64,000 bases of DNA from Myxococcus eversor (GTDB taxonomy: Bacteria; Myxococcota; Myxococcia; Myxococcales; Myxococcaceae): NCBI RefSeq assembly GCF_010894455.1, contig NZ_JAAIXY010000012.1, positions 310,001 through 374,000 on the forward strand, given 5' to 3'. The position numbers and the translations under genes were made by a program. Below are positions 9,225 through 18,295 of the stretch, piece after piece. Under the pieces are notes generated by a model that searched no databases, was not told where the DNA came from, and saw only the letters and a program-made list of their open reading frames with translations. How positions within the stretch are numbered: position 1 is the stretch's first letter; each line of letters begins with the position of its first letter.

Positions 9225-10367
9225 CTAGGGCTCCGAGCTCAGCTCACTCGGGGCCCGCGCCGTGTTGGAGCGGCCGGGGAACAGGTAGTGCAGGACGCCT
9301 GGCATGCGCCGGGCCCAGGAGGGCTCGGTGTGGTAGCCGCCCGCCTCGTTCACGTACCGCAGCGTGGTGCCGTCGGTGTAGCCCACGGAGCGGAACGCGT
9401 CCGCCAGGGCCAACGCGTAGATGTTGGACTCCTGGCTGCCCTCGTCGATGTACAGCCGGGTGGAGGCGCCCGGCGCCGGACTGGCGGCGGCGGAGCTGGC
9501 GATGAAACGGTTGCCCCAGAAGACGGAGGGCGACAGCGCCCCCACCCGGCCGAAGATCTGCGGGTGGCGCAGCGCGGCGTGGACGGAGATGAGCCCGCCC
9601 AGCGACGAGCCGATGATGCCCGTGCTGGCGGCGTCCGTCCGGGTGCGGAGCGTGGCGTCGATCCGCGGCTTCAGCTCCTCCACCAACATCCGCACGTACA
9701 GGTCGCCCAACGCAGGGACGTCCGGGTAGGACGGGTCCGTGACGGGGACGTACTCGGCCATGCGCTGTCCGGTCCGGTTGACGAAGATGACGATGACCTC
9801 GTCGACCGCGCCCTTGGCGATGCCCGCGTCCACGGCCTCGTCCACCTCCCACTCGTCGCCGGTGATGGACAGGGCCGCGTCGAAGAGGTTGCAGCCGTCA
9901 TGCATGTAGATGACGGGGTGCCGCCGCAGCGGGTTCTCGCTGTAGCCGGCGGGCAGCCAGGCCCAGATGGTGCGGTCGTTGTCGAGCGCGTTGGAGTGGA
10001 ACGCCGGGAACACCGTCGTCAGCTGCCCGGAGTCCGTCGAGAAGTAGGGGTAGATGTGGACCGTCTTGCCTCGCGAGACGGGGTACATCGCGCCCTTGCT
10101 GGCGACCTCATCGCGGTACGCCCGCACCTGGACGGCGGCCGTGGTGGTGGGGACGTAGGCGCAGAACGTGGCGGTGCTCCGATCGGCCACCTCGGTGTCC
10201 CGCATCCACTCGTACCCCGGGGAGCTCTTGAGCATCCAGACGTCCCCCGTGGACAACGGGTAGTGGACCTTGACGACGGTGAGCTCCGTGCCCGCGGGAG
10301 GGGCCGGGTCGCCCGTGCAGACGCTGGAGAGGGTGGCGGTCAGCGCCAGGGTCAGGAAGGGAATCAT
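9225..10367 (-). CDS. Secreted alpha/beta-hydrolase, putative esterase (esterase D / enterochelin-esterase-like)
   Basis: A protein of 380 residues with an N-terminal signal sequence (MIPFLTLALTATLSSVC). The catalytic serine lies in the nucleophile elbow GSSLGG (GxSxGG), the likely histidine in GGYHTEPSW, and an acidic residue in YIDEGSQES; VIYMHDGCNLFD matches the HDG region of the PF00756 esterase family. The N-terminal ~120 residues are probably a beta-sandwich. The ATG at 10367 overlaps the stop of the upstream ELWxxDGT lipoprotein gene (ATGA), and GAGGTG precedes it, so the two proteins are translationally coupled and may act together at the cell surface. The substrate is unknown. Confidence 0.75.
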   Translation of the reverse strand: MIPFLTLALTATLSSVCTGDPAPPAGTELTVVKVHYPLSTGDVWMLKSSPGYEWMRDTEVADRSTATFCAYVPTTTAAVQVRAYRDEVASKGAMYPVSRGKTVHIYPYFSTDSGQLTTVFPAFHSNALDNDRTIWAWLPAGYSENPLRRHPVIYMHDGCNLFDAALSITGDEWEVDEAVDAGIAKGAVDEVIVIFVNRTGQRMAEYVPVTDPSYPDVPALGDLYVRMLVEELKPRIDATLRTRTDAASTGIIGSSLGGLISVHAALRHPQIFGRVGALSPSVFWGNRFIASSAAASPAPGASTRLYIDEGSQESNIYALALADAFRSVGYTDGTTLRYVNEAGGYHTEPSWARRMPGVLHYLFPGRSNTARAPSELSSEP

Positions 10368-13045
10368 GGGGTCACCTCGTCGATGCGCCACAGCTCGGTG
10401 CCGTGGGCGCCGTCATTGGCGGTCAGCAACAGTTGGGTGGAGTTGATGCGGATGGGACGCCCGGGTGAGCCGTCGAGCTTCCCGGGCGCGAAGTCGTAGG
10501 CGAGGCGCGTGTTGGCCGCAGTGAGGTCCGACATCCAGAGCTCTCGTCCTTGCGTGGCCGAGTCGGCGACGAAGTAGACGTACTCCTTCTCCGCGTGCAC
10601 CCACGCATAGCTGTCCAGCGTGGCGCTGGACGAGAGGCGAGTCGTCCCGGGGCGCGTGAGGTCGGAGCGCCACAGGCCCACCCCCATCGTCCCGTTGCCG
10701 CCCACGAACGTCAGCGTGCCGTCGACCATCACAAAGGGGGGCTCGGGGTCATACAGGTTCGACGGGCCCGCGAGCGAGACGAGGCGGCGGTTTCCTGGCG
10801 TGCCATTGGACGCGTAGAGGACGCCGCTGCCCGCGAGCGCCACCTCCGTTCCCGTGGCGATGAGGTCGCGGAACGAGCCTCCGGTGATGAACACCGTGCC
10901 CTGAGGGGTGCCGTCGGTCGACCACAGCCCGCCGGGCGCGGTGCTTGCCGTGCCCGAGACCGGATAGGCGATGAAGTACACCTTGTTCTGATTCCGGATC
11001 GCCTTGAGGACGCCCAGCCCCTGGGCGGTGAGCCTGACGGGGAGGCTCCCCGGAACGAGGGAGTACAGCGACCGGACGAACTGCGCGTCCTGTGCGGTGA
11101 AGATGAGACTGGCGCCGAAGCTGATGGGCGCCGGGTCCGGGACAGCGCTGTGGGCCGGGCCTGGCAGCACGTCCGTCAGGCGCTCCGTTCCGTTCTCGGT
11201 TCCATCCGTGCGCCAGAGCTCGTTGCCCGTCACTCCGTCGCTGGCGATGAAGTAGAAGTGGTTGCCGTGGACGGTGGCGTAGGTCCTGACGATCCCATCC
11301 AACGCGCCCACGCCGGCCGTGGGGTGGATGTCGCGGATCATTCGCGTGCCCCGTGGCGTGCCGTCGGAGAACCACAGCTCGGAGCCGTGCTCCGGGGTGC
11401 GGCCGGCGAACACGACGTTCTGGCCGAACACGTAGATCTGCCCCGTGACGCCATCGGCGATACCGGGGGACAGGTCCGTCAATCGTTGGGTCCCCGTGGG
11501 CGTGCCGTCGGTGACGTACAGCTCGCGGCCGGTGAGGCCGTCGCTGGCCGCGAAGAACGCCCGGCCCTGGGGCGTGGCGACCAGCCAGGTCGGCGCGGAG
11601 GGCGCGGTGCCCGGACCCGGCAGGGACAGCCGGCGCGTCCCCGCGCTCGTCCCATCCGTGTCACACAGATCGTTGACGCCCAGGGGCGTGGTGCAGGCGA
11701 AGTAGGCGCGAGCCCCCGCGACCGATAGCAACTGCAGGTCCGCGCTCCCTCGGCTCCCCGGATAGAGGTCGCTCACCAACTGGGTGCCGGAGGGTTGGCC
11801 GTTGGAGAACCACGGCTCGCGACCATGGATGCCGTCGTCGGCGAAGAAGAGCGCGCCCGCGCCGAAGGGGACGTAACGGCCGCTGACACTCCGGTTCGCT
11901 CCCGGAAGGATGTCCTTGAGCATGAACGTCCCCGCCGAGGTGCCGTCGGACGTCCACGGCTCACCGCCCGTGGTGCTCTGGCTGGCGGTGTAGAACAGCC
12001 GGCCAGGGGTCCCCGTGAATGCCGTGGGGGCCGAGCCCGTCGCGCCCGGAACGGCGTCGCTGACCAGGACGGTGCCCGTGGAGGTGCCGTCGGTCTTCCA
12101 TAGCTCCTCGCCATGCACGCCATCGTTCGCCGCGAAGAAGACGGTGGAGCCCACGCTGGCGATGCGTGACTGCGCGAGGAAGGGCATCGACCCGCTGGCG
12201 CCAGGCTGGATGTCCTTGAGGAGCGAGGTTCCGGCGGGTGTCCCGTCGGTGCTCCAGGGCTCCGCGCCCGCTGTCCCGTTGTTGGCGAAGAAGATGGCGC
12301 GGGAGCCCACGACCGTGAATCCGATGGGGGACGACGAGCCGGTGGGATGGATGTCCTTGAGGCGCTGGGTGCCGGCCACCGTGCCGTCGCTCACCCAGGG
12401 CTCGGAGTTGATGGCGGAGGACTGGGCGAAGAGGACGCGCTGGTTGAGGAGCGCGGGGGGTCCCGTCACCGGCTCGCTCGATAGCCGGGTGACCTGGAAC
12501 AGCGCGTCCATTCGGTACAGGAGGAAGTCGCTGCCCCGGATGGCGGTGAAGACGAGCGCGTCACCCAATTGCCCGACCATCGTCGCGTTGCTCGACAGCG
12601 GGCCCGGGTTGAGGTCCGCCACCCGCCGGGTGCCAGCGGCGGTTCCATCCGAGAGCCACAGCTCCATCCCCGTGCCGGGCTCGAAGGCGCTGAACACCAG
12701 CAGGTCCGCCGTGCCGCCGGCGGGTCTGTACACGCCTTGGGGCGTGGGCGCCGTGCTGGTGGGGAAGGTGGTGATGGGCGTCGCCACGCTCGTCGTCGGG
12801 TCCAGGCTGTAGAGCGCGCTTCCCGATGGGTGATTGGCTCCGAAGTAGACGCGCTGGTGGGCCGCCACGACCGAGCCGGGGGCGGGGCCCAGGCTCATCG
12901 CATTGAGGTCCTTGACCAGGGTGAAGGTGGGAATCGTGAGCGCCGCCCGTTGCGTCTCAGGTGGCTTTTCGCTCGCTGAATCGATGTTGTTTGATTCGCA
13001 GGCTCCAAGAAACAGAGCCAGCGAGGTGACGACCAGACGTCGCAT
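10364..13045 (-). CDS. ELWxxDGT-repeat lipoprotein
   Basis: The protein of 893 residues begins MRRLVVTSLALFLGACES, a lipoprotein signal with lipobox LGAC. The rest is about 15 repeats of roughly 50-60 residues centred on [EP][LP]W-x-x-[DN]G-T-x-x-GT, e.g. ELWLSDGTAAGTRRV, ELWKTDGTSTGTVLV and ELWFSDGTPRGTRMI. ELWxxDGT repeats are common in myxobacterial surface proteins and are thought to form beta-propellers; their ligand is not established. The start at 13045 was chosen for GAGGGGG upstream and for the lipobox; the frame is open to 13102. Its stop overlaps the start of the esterase gene by four bases. Confidence 0.85.
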   Translation of the reverse strand: MRRLVVTSLALFLGACESNNIDSASEKPPETQRAALTIPTFTLVKDLNAMSLGPAPGSVVAAHQRVYFGANHPSGSALYSLDPTTSVATPITTFPTSTAPTPQGVYRPAGGTADLLVFSAFEPGTGMELWLSDGTAAGTRRVADLNPGPLSSNATMVGQLGDALVFTAIRGSDFLLYRMDALFQVTRLSSEPVTGPPALLNQRVLFAQSSAINSEPWVSDGTVAGTQRLKDIHPTGSSSPIGFTVVGSRAIFFANNGTAGAEPWSTDGTPAGTSLLKDIQPGASGSMPFLAQSRIASVGSTVFFAANDGVHGEELWKTDGTSTGTVLVSDAVPGATGSAPTAFTGTPGRLFYTASQSTTGGEPWTSDGTSAGTFMLKDILPGANRSVSGRYVPFGAGALFFADDGIHGREPWFSNGQPSGTQLVSDLYPGSRGSADLQLLSVAGARAYFACTTPLGVNDLCDTDGTSAGTRRLSLPGPGTAPSAPTWLVATPQGRAFFAASDGLTGRELYVTDGTPTGTQRLTDLSPGIADGVTGQIYVFGQNVVFAGRTPEHGSELWFSDGTPRGTRMIRDIHPTAGVGALDGIVRTYATVHGNHFYFIASDGVTGNELWRTDGTENGTERLTDVLPGPAHSAVPDPAPISFGASLIFTAQDAQFVRSLYSLVPGSLPVRLTAQGLGVLKAIRNQNKVYFIAYPVSGTASTAPGGLWSTDGTPQGTVFITGGSFRDLIATGTEVALAGSGVLYASNGTPGNRRLVSLAGPSNLYDPEPPFVMVDGTLTFVGGNGTMGVGLWRSDLTRPGTTRLSSSATLDSYAWVHAEKEYVYFVADSATQGRELWMSDLTAANTRLAYDFAPGKLDGSPGRPIRINSTQLLLTANDGAHGTELWRIDEVTP

Positions 13046-13274
13046 GGATGGTACCCCCTCGTGTCGAATTGCACGAAGGGGACGTCTGGGATGAATTTCC
13101 ATTTCGATTTAGTTGTGGGATGAGCGCGACAATCGTGTCTAGTGATGGGGAAGTGACGCGGCACGCGAGGGGGTGGTAGGGGGTGCCGCGGGCCGCCGTG
13201 ACGAGTCATTGACAGGGTCGCGGGCGCCATGCGTTTGTCAGCGGTGCGGGTGAGACTCTGGTAGAGCTGGACAC

Positions 13275-14345
13275 ATGAGTCGACGACGTGCCCCGGAAGA
13301 CCTCCACGCGCTGCTGGGTGAGTCGAATCCGGATTGGGAGCGCCTCATCAAGGCGCTCAAGAAGCTTCCGGAGGACGTGGACCCGATGCTCGCCGCGGGG
13401 GCGGTGCTGCGGCTCATTCCGGAAGACCGCTCATACCTCGGGTCCTTCGGGCGTCACTGTCAGCAGCTCCCCGCGCCGGTCATCCGCGCGGTGCTGGAGC
13501 GGCTCGCGGGCGACGTGCGTCCGGCGGTCTACTTCCTGCGCGAGAGCGTGGACCGGGAGGGCTCGGACGAGGCCCTGCGTGGGTCGTGGCGGATGGCGCT
13601 CCAGGGGATGCTGGACCTGGATGTGACGTATGGCTGGGGCTCGAAGCAGCGCAAGGCGAAGCTCCAGGGGCTGGCGGAGAACCCGGTGCTGCTCCAGGCG
13701 ATCCAGACCGTGGTCGTGGCCAGTGAGGAGGTGGCCCTGGACATGCTGGCGGTGTTGACCATCGACGCGTCCGAGGCCTCGCTCGATGCGCTCATCCCGC
13801 ATGTCGAGCGGGCGGTGCGGAGCCAGGGGTGGGAGTTGGACCGGCTGGAGGACCTGCGGACCCACGCGCGCTCCACACCGGCCCTGGATGCGCTGTTCGA
13901 GCGGATGGAGGCGCTGCTCCAGGCGCGCCGCGCCCGCTCACCGGCGCTCGAGCTGGCGCGCGAACTGGGGTTCGGCGAGCCCGAGGTCTTCTGGTTCAGA
14001 CTCTACGCGACGGGCGGCGAGGAGGGGGACGGGCAGTCGATGACCTATCGTTACCACTGTCACCTGACGGTCGACAGCCGGGCTCCGGTCTGGTTCCGCT
14101 TCTCCATGTCCTCCTGGGGCCCGGACGGTGTGCCCGGGAGAATCGTGTCGGTCTTCGACTTCGACAGCGAGGGGCTCCAGAACGACACGCTGGGGCTGGG
14201 GGCCTGCGCGCCCTCGCGGTTCCCCGAGTGGATGGCCCGGGCGGCGAAGCAGCTTCGGACCGAGTGGAGCCTCGACCAGATGTCGGTCATGACGAGCCTG
14301 AGGGGCCGGCAGCGCACGCGGCTCGTCGAGTGGCTGAAGGGTTGA
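13275..14345 (+). CDS. Hypothetical protein (356 aa)
   Basis: A soluble protein without signal peptide or membrane segments. The N-terminal two thirds are helical and repeat-like (leucine-rich, HEAT-like in feel), and the C-terminal third is a beta-rich segment with YRYHCHLTVDSRAPVWFRF and GRIVSVFDFDSEG. No family is recognised. The ribosome binding site is weak (GAGCTGG), but the coding pattern is strong and no competing frame has family features. It is monocistronic, with a terminator-like hairpin downstream. Confidence 0.65.
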   Translation: MSRRRAPEDLHALLGESNPDWERLIKALKKLPEDVDPMLAAGAVLRLIPEDRSYLGSFGRHCQQLPAPVIRAVLERLAGDVRPAVYFLRESVDREGSDEALRGSWRMALQGMLDLDVTYGWGSKQRKAKLQGLAENPVLLQAIQTVVVASEEVALDMLAVLTIDASEASLDALIPHVERAVRSQGWELDRLEDLRTHARSTPALDALFERMEALLQARRARSPALELARELGFGEPEVFWFRLYATGGEEGDGQSMTYRYHCHLTVDSRAPVWFRFSMSSWGPDGVPGRIVSVFDFDSEGLQNDTLGLGACAPSRFPEWMARAAKQLRTEWSLDQMSVMTSLRGRQRTRLVEWLKG

Positions 14346-14385
14346 AATCCTTGTGAGCCCCAGGCCTCGGGCCGCTGAAGACGAC

Positions 14386-14435
14386 GGCGCCCCGGTGGGC
14401 CGGCCCGTGTGCTCGGGGCCGACCTCCGGGGCGCC
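14386..14435. terminator. Hairpin between convergent genes
   Basis: A perfect 10-bp stem (GGCGCCCCGG, 14386-14395, with CCGGGGCGCC, 14426-14435) and a GC-rich internally folded loop lie between the stops at 14345 and 14454. Confidence 0.5.
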
Positions 14436-14453
14436 ATCACCGCGCGTCAGGCC

Positions 14454-15863
14454 TCAGGGATTGGTCCAGATGCCGAAGCCCAGGAAGAAGCCCCGGATGG
14501 AGTTGCGCAGGCTGGTGGTCTGCGGCGTCCCCTGCGACGTGCCGTAGGTCCACACGGCGGCGTGGCCAAAGGGGCCGAACGGGCACGAGGAGTTGCCGTG
14601 GATGGCGATGGAGTGGCCATTCGAGACGGACGCCGAGGCGAAGTAGGGGAAGACCGGGGAGTAGGCATACACGTAGCCGTAGGAGTCCACCCGGCCGATG
14701 CTCCCGACGTTGGAGAGCACGGACATGCCACTGATTTGATTGAAGAACCCGCCGTTGCTGGCGGACGTGTTCAACAGATACGTGCCGTCCACGCGATAGG
14801 AACCCTGCTCGTACGCGGTGGCCGAGCCGGGGCTCGTGTAGGCGGCGAAGGTGGAGCCGCTGATGCGGCCCTGGTGGTCGAAGCGCACCTTGCAGCTCGA
14901 GGTGCACGGGGCGATGAACATGCGGGGGACGAGGATGGGGAAGCGCGGGCCCCACGGCCAGGTGACGACCCACTCGATGTAATAGGCGATGAGCCACCGC
15001 GTGCAGGACAGCTTGAGGTTGACCTGGCTGAGGCCGGAGAACCCGTGGGAGATGCCGTTGCGGCCCAGGGCGGTGAGCGCGTGCTTGGCGCCGGGGCCAT
15101 TCGTTCCGCTGACGATGCCTCCGCTGTTGTTGATGTAGACGCCGTACCCGGAGCCCGAGGGGTTCTGCGAGTACACGGCCTGCCACACGCAGTTGCAGGG
15201 GGCCAGGACCTGGAGCCGCGAGAGCGACAGGCCGTAGACCATCGCCTGGCCACGCAGGGTGGGGTTGATGGCCACCACCGCGTCCACCAGGTCGACCTCC
15301 TTGCCCTCGCCAGCGGATTCCGCGACCTTGGTGAGCGCCTCGTCCAGCTCCTCGCTCACGTGCAGCACGTCACCGCTGGTCGCCGCGCCCGGCGCCACGG
15401 TGACCTGGCACTCCTTGTCCTCGGGGCAATCAAGGTTGAAGTTGTAGGGCTGGGTGAGGATGGGCTCGCCCTTCGCCTTGTCCTCGAGCACCAGCCGCTG
15501 GGACCAGCCCTCCTTCCAGAACTCCTTGGAGGCGCCCGTCAGCTCGATCTCCGTCTCCTTGCCGGGCTCCGGCGTCACCCCCACGCTGTCCGTCGGCTCG
15601 TCCCTGTTGCCATAGGAGGAGAGCACGAGGCTGGAGGGAAGCTCTTGATTGTCGGCCCACTGGATGCGGACCTTCAGTCCCTCACCCTCCAGGAAGAGGC
15701 CGGTGATGGTCGCCGGGGCCCCCTTCTCCGCCTCGGGGTCGGGGTCTGCGGCGCGGGCCACCGGGGCCAGCAACAGGCCTCCGAGCGCGAGCACGGACAG
15801 GGGCAGCGGGCGCAGCGGTAGCAGGACGAGGTCGAGGAGACCTCGTACAGGACGATATGACAT
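14454..15863 (-). CDS. Secreted protein of unknown function (469 aa)
   Basis: It starts MSYRPVRGLLDLVLLPLRPL and carries a long signal peptide ending near APVARAADP. The mature part has an acidic N-terminal beta-rich region (residues about 45-150), then a short acidic helix with DVLHVSEELDEALTKVAES, then a Cys- and aromatic-rich C-terminal half (VLAPCNCVWQAVY, LSCTRWLIAYYIEWVVTWPW) ending SIRGFFLGFGIWTNP. AAGGGG lies about ten bases before the ATG. No known domain is recognised. Confidence 0.65.
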   Translation of the reverse strand: MSYRPVRGLLDLVLLPLRPLPLSVLALGGLLLAPVARAADPDPEAEKGAPATITGLFLEGEGLKVRIQWADNQELPSSLVLSSYGNRDEPTDSVGVTPEPGKETEIELTGASKEFWKEGWSQRLVLEDKAKGEPILTQPYNFNLDCPEDKECQVTVAPGAATSGDVLHVSEELDEALTKVAESAGEGKEVDLVDAVVAINPTLRGQAMVYGLSLSRLQVLAPCNCVWQAVYSQNPSGSGYGVYINNSGGIVSGTNGPGAKHALTALGRNGISHGFSGLSQVNLKLSCTRWLIAYYIEWVVTWPWGPRFPILVPRMFIAPCTSSCKVRFDHQGRISGSTFAAYTSPGSATAYEQGSYRVDGTYLLNTSASNGGFFNQISGMSVLSNVGSIGRVDSYGYVYAYSPVFPYFASASVSNGHSIAIHGNSSCPFGPFGHAAVWTYGTSQGTPQTTSLRNSIRGFFLGFGIWTNP

Positions 15864-16572
15864 GGGGAAACCCCTTATGAGACAGGAGGCACGGCCGACA
15901 GGGATTGTCGGATGTGATGTCTGTCAAAGCAGGTCTTGTGCCTGTGCCATGGAGTTTTGGTTTTCCCCGGAAGGCTCACGGACCTCCCTGCCCCGACGGG
16001 AGGGGTGAGTGTTGGCGGGTGGACAGCGGGTTGTGGCCCGTCCCGCCACGAATCCGCCCGACTCGTGGCGTGGGGCGCTACAGCGCGGTGCGGATGGTGG
16101 TTTGTCAATCCATTGCCGTCTATGCGACGCCGCTTCCGCCGAGTCGCAGGAGCCCACGGCGGATGAAAGGACTGTTCAACGTCCCGGCGAGAGGGAGGTT
16201 GTTCGGGTTCTGGGGAAGCGGTTGGGGATCCGCCGGAATCGCCCAGGAGAAGTCCGTGCTCGTGAAGCCCGTGAGCCACGTGTACGTGGGGAAATCAATG
16301 GGCGCCTTGACGTGCATGGCCGTCAGGACGGCGTAGTCGCCCGCTTCGGCCTTGAGCCCTTCAATATTGGCCGGCCACTGGATGTTGAGCTCGGCTCGAC
16401 GGGGGTGTTCGGCCATCACTACCTCAACGCCCCAGGGGGCGGGGTGCACTCGACCACCTCGTCGCCCGTGCGCCTGTTCACACAGAGCCTCCGTCGAACT
16501 CACGTCACCTGCGACGAAAGTACGTGGGAGGGCGGCGAGACACAGGCCCGCCTCGCTACCAGGAGAGTACCC
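15864..16572. other. Intergenic stretch
   Basis: About 700 bases between the divergent starts at 15863 (minus) and 16573 (plus). The only coding candidate is a 98-codon minus-strand frame at 16120-16416, listed separately. A plus-strand frame is open from 16009 into the acyl-synthase gene, but that part reads as arginine- and glycine-rich nonsense. Promoters for both flanking genes must lie here; none could be assigned with confidence. Confidence 0.5.
16120..16416 (-). CDS. Candidate small protein or 3' gene remnant (98 aa)
   Basis: This minus-strand frame has a natural-looking composition, unlike the arginine-rich shadow frames around it: AELNIQWPANIEGLKAEAGD, HVKAPIDFPTYTWLTGF and NPNNLPLAGTLNSPFIRRG. 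GAGG lies a few bases before the ATG. It has no signal peptide and no recognised family. It could be a small gene, or the C-terminal remnant of a larger decayed gene, since the same frame stays open upstream to about 17001 but reads as nonsense there. Confidence 0.35.
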   Translation of the reverse strand: MAEHPRRAELNIQWPANIEGLKAEAGDYAVLTAMHVKAPIDFPTYTWLTGFTSTDFSWAIPADPQPLPQNPNNLPLAGTLNSPFIRRGLLRLGGSGVA

Positions 16573-17385
16573 ATGACGTGCAGGCACTGGCGCTGGCGTG
16601 TCGCCACCACCCAGCGGGAGCTCGATGCCGTGGCTCGCATCCGCTGGGCTGTCTTCGGCGGAGAACTGGGATTGCTGCCCGAGCAGTCCGCGCTGTCTCG
16701 TCGAGAGGTGACGTGTGTCGACACGCTCGACACCACGGTGCACGTGCTCGTCTACGCGGGCGACGAGCCGGTGGCGACGATGCGAGTGGCGTTGCCCAAC
16801 GCGGAGGTGGCGGCGAACCTGGGCGGGAAGGTGGGGCTCGAGATGGAGCAGCGCGTGGACCTCTCGGGCCTGCTCCAGCCGGGAAGGGTGTTCGCGGAGC
16901 CTTCGCGCTTCTGTGTATTGCCGAAGTGGCGGCGCTCGGAGGCCGTCACGTGGCTGCAGGCGGGCATGTACTCGGAGAGCCGGCGGCGCGGGGTGACGCA
17001 CTGGATTGCCTCCGCGAATCTGGAGACGGACTCACCCGAGGACGCGCACCTCTCCTGGCAGGTGGCGGCCCGCCGGGGCTGGCTGAGTCCGCGCTGGCGC
17101 GTGGCTGTGTCCGACCCGTGTCGCCCCCCGGTGCATCCCCGCAATCCCTACTACACGCCGGAGGAGCGGGCGCAGGCCGCGCTGGGGCTGTTGGACGGAC
17201 TGCGACTGCCCCGGGCGCCCGCGCTCTTCGCCAGGACGATGGGGGCGCGCTTCATCGCGGCGCCGCTCTACGACACGTATTTCCAGTGGTTCACGCTGCC
17301 GCTCGTCATGGCGCTCGATGAAATCCCCGCGGACTCCCTGGCGCGCTTCCACGCGCTGGAGCACTGCGTGAGTCCCGCCGCCTAG
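16573..17385 (+). CDS. GNAT-fold acyl synthase, FeeM/autoinducer-synthase-like
   Basis: The 270-residue protein resembles the GNAT-related group that includes N-acyl amino acid synthases (FeeM) and LuxI-type synthases. Visible signs are a LuxI/FeeM-like opening (RELDAVARIRWAVFGGELG), an early acidic segment (CVDTLDTTVHVLVYAGDEPV, then ATMRVALP), and the core RVFAEPSRFCVLPKWRRSEA followed by ESRRRGVTHWIASANLETDS and RRGWLSP. These enzymes transfer an acyl chain from acyl-ACP to an amino acid or similar acceptor. AGGAGAG eight bases upstream fixes the start at 16573. The next gene follows after 55 bases and a LuxR-type regulator faces the pair, suggesting a signal-producing cassette. The family call rests on pattern only; an ordinary GNAT acetyltransferase is the alternative. 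Confidence 0.55.
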   Translation: MTCRHWRWRVATTQRELDAVARIRWAVFGGELGLLPEQSALSRREVTCVDTLDTTVHVLVYAGDEPVATMRVALPNAEVAANLGGKVGLEMEQRVDLSGLLQPGRVFAEPSRFCVLPKWRRSEAVTWLQAGMYSESRRRGVTHWIASANLETDSPEDAHLSWQVAARRGWLSPRWRVAVSDPCRPPVHPRNPYYTPEERAQAALGLLDGLRLPRAPALFARTMGARFIAAPLYDTYFQWFTLPLVMALDEIPADSLARFHALEHCVSPAA

Positions 17386-17440
17386 GCCGGGACGGTTCCT
17401 CTCTTCCCTTCACCTTCAACACGCAGTGACCGGGAGCCCC

Positions 17441-18175
17441 ATGGGCACCGGACAGGAGACGTACGTGCAAACACAGGCGGAGAATCACGTGGGAACGAAT
17501 TGGTTGGCGGCGCTGGACGTGGAGGCGCGAGGGCTGGTGGCGGCGGTGGATGCGCGGTCCGACGGCCGACGCATCCTCGAGGGCACCCTCGACAAGGAGG
17601 GCTACATCCACTACCTCATCCAGACGTATCACTACGCCCGCTGGAGCACGCCGATCCTCGCCGAGGCGGGCGAGCGGCTGAAGCGGCAGGGCCGGCACCC
17701 GGAGCTGGCGCGATTGCTCATCCAGAAGGGGGAGGAGGAGCGGGGGCACGACCGGTGGCTGCTGTCGGACCTCAAGAACCTGGGGTGCTCGGAGGAGACC
17801 GTGGAGACGGCGGCGCGGAGCCCTGCGGTGGATGCCTATACGGGGTGGAACTTCTTCACGTCCCGCGCGGGCGTGCCGACGGCGGCGTTGGGGACCGCGT
17901 ACGTGCTGGAGTACCTGTCGCAGACGCGGGCGGGCGTGTGGGCCAGGCAACTGAAGAAGGTGTCCACCATTCCCAACATCCACAAGTCCGTGACGTTCCT
18001 GCGCAGCCACGGGGCCCTGGACGGAGACCACGTGGCGGAGATGGCGCGGCTCTTCGAGCGGCTGACGGAGGCAGAGGACCAGGAGGCGATCCTCTTCTCG
18101 GCTCGCGTCGCGCGGAACGTCTACCCGTGCATCTTCCGTGAGGACGGCGCCTCCAGCCTGTCCCTCGCGAGGTAG
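17441..18175 (+). CDS. Iron-containing redox enzyme, haem-oxygenase-like (TenA/HDO fold)
   Basis: About 244 residues with an all-helical haem-oxygenase-like fold. Likely metal ligands are in KGEEERGHDRW (E-x3-H) and SHGALDGDHVAEM (H, D, H), the pattern of haem-oxygenase-like diiron oxidases; helix 1 carries IHYLIQTYHYARWSTP. Such enzymes oxidise or fragment amino-acid- or fatty-acid-derived substrates with O2. Three starts are possible: GTG 17426, ATG 17441 (GGGAG close upstream) and GTG 17465 (with a better spaced AGGAG). It lies 55 bases after the acyl synthase on the same strand, so it may modify that enzyme's product. Confidence 0.7.
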   Translation: MGTGQETYVQTQAENHVGTNWLAALDVEARGLVAAVDARSDGRRILEGTLDKEGYIHYLIQTYHYARWSTPILAEAGERLKRQGRHPELARLLIQKGEEERGHDRWLLSDLKNLGCSEETVETAARSPAVDAYTGWNFFTSRAGVPTAALGTAYVLEYLSQTRAGVWARQLKKVSTIPNIHKSVTFLRSHGALDGDHVAEMARLFERLTEAEDQEAILFSARVARNVYPCIFREDGASSLSLAR

Positions 18176-18251
18176 ACACCAGCGCATGCACGCTGGGGGA
18201 AAACTCCCGTTCGAAGAACCCTGGCTTTCGGGAGACGCCTTCCCATGCAAT

Positions 18252-18282
18252 CCCTCGCGGCGCTTTCCACCCGTCGCGAGGG
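18252..18282. terminator. Hairpin between convergent genes
   Basis: A perfect 8-bp stem (CCCTCGCG, 18252-18259, with CGCGAGGG, 18275-18282) lies between the stops at 18175 and 18296. No U-tract is evident. Confidence 0.45.
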
Positions 18283-18295
18283 CTCACGGGCCGCC

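Noticed and set aside
16009..16572. N-terminal extension of the acyl-synthase frame
   Set aside because: No protein-like composition, and a good ribosome binding site lies right before ATG 16573.
16573..17385. Annotation as a true LuxI acyl-homoserine-lactone synthase
   Set aside because: The full set of LuxI-conserved residues cannot be placed; only the broader GNAT/FeeM-like grouping is supportable.
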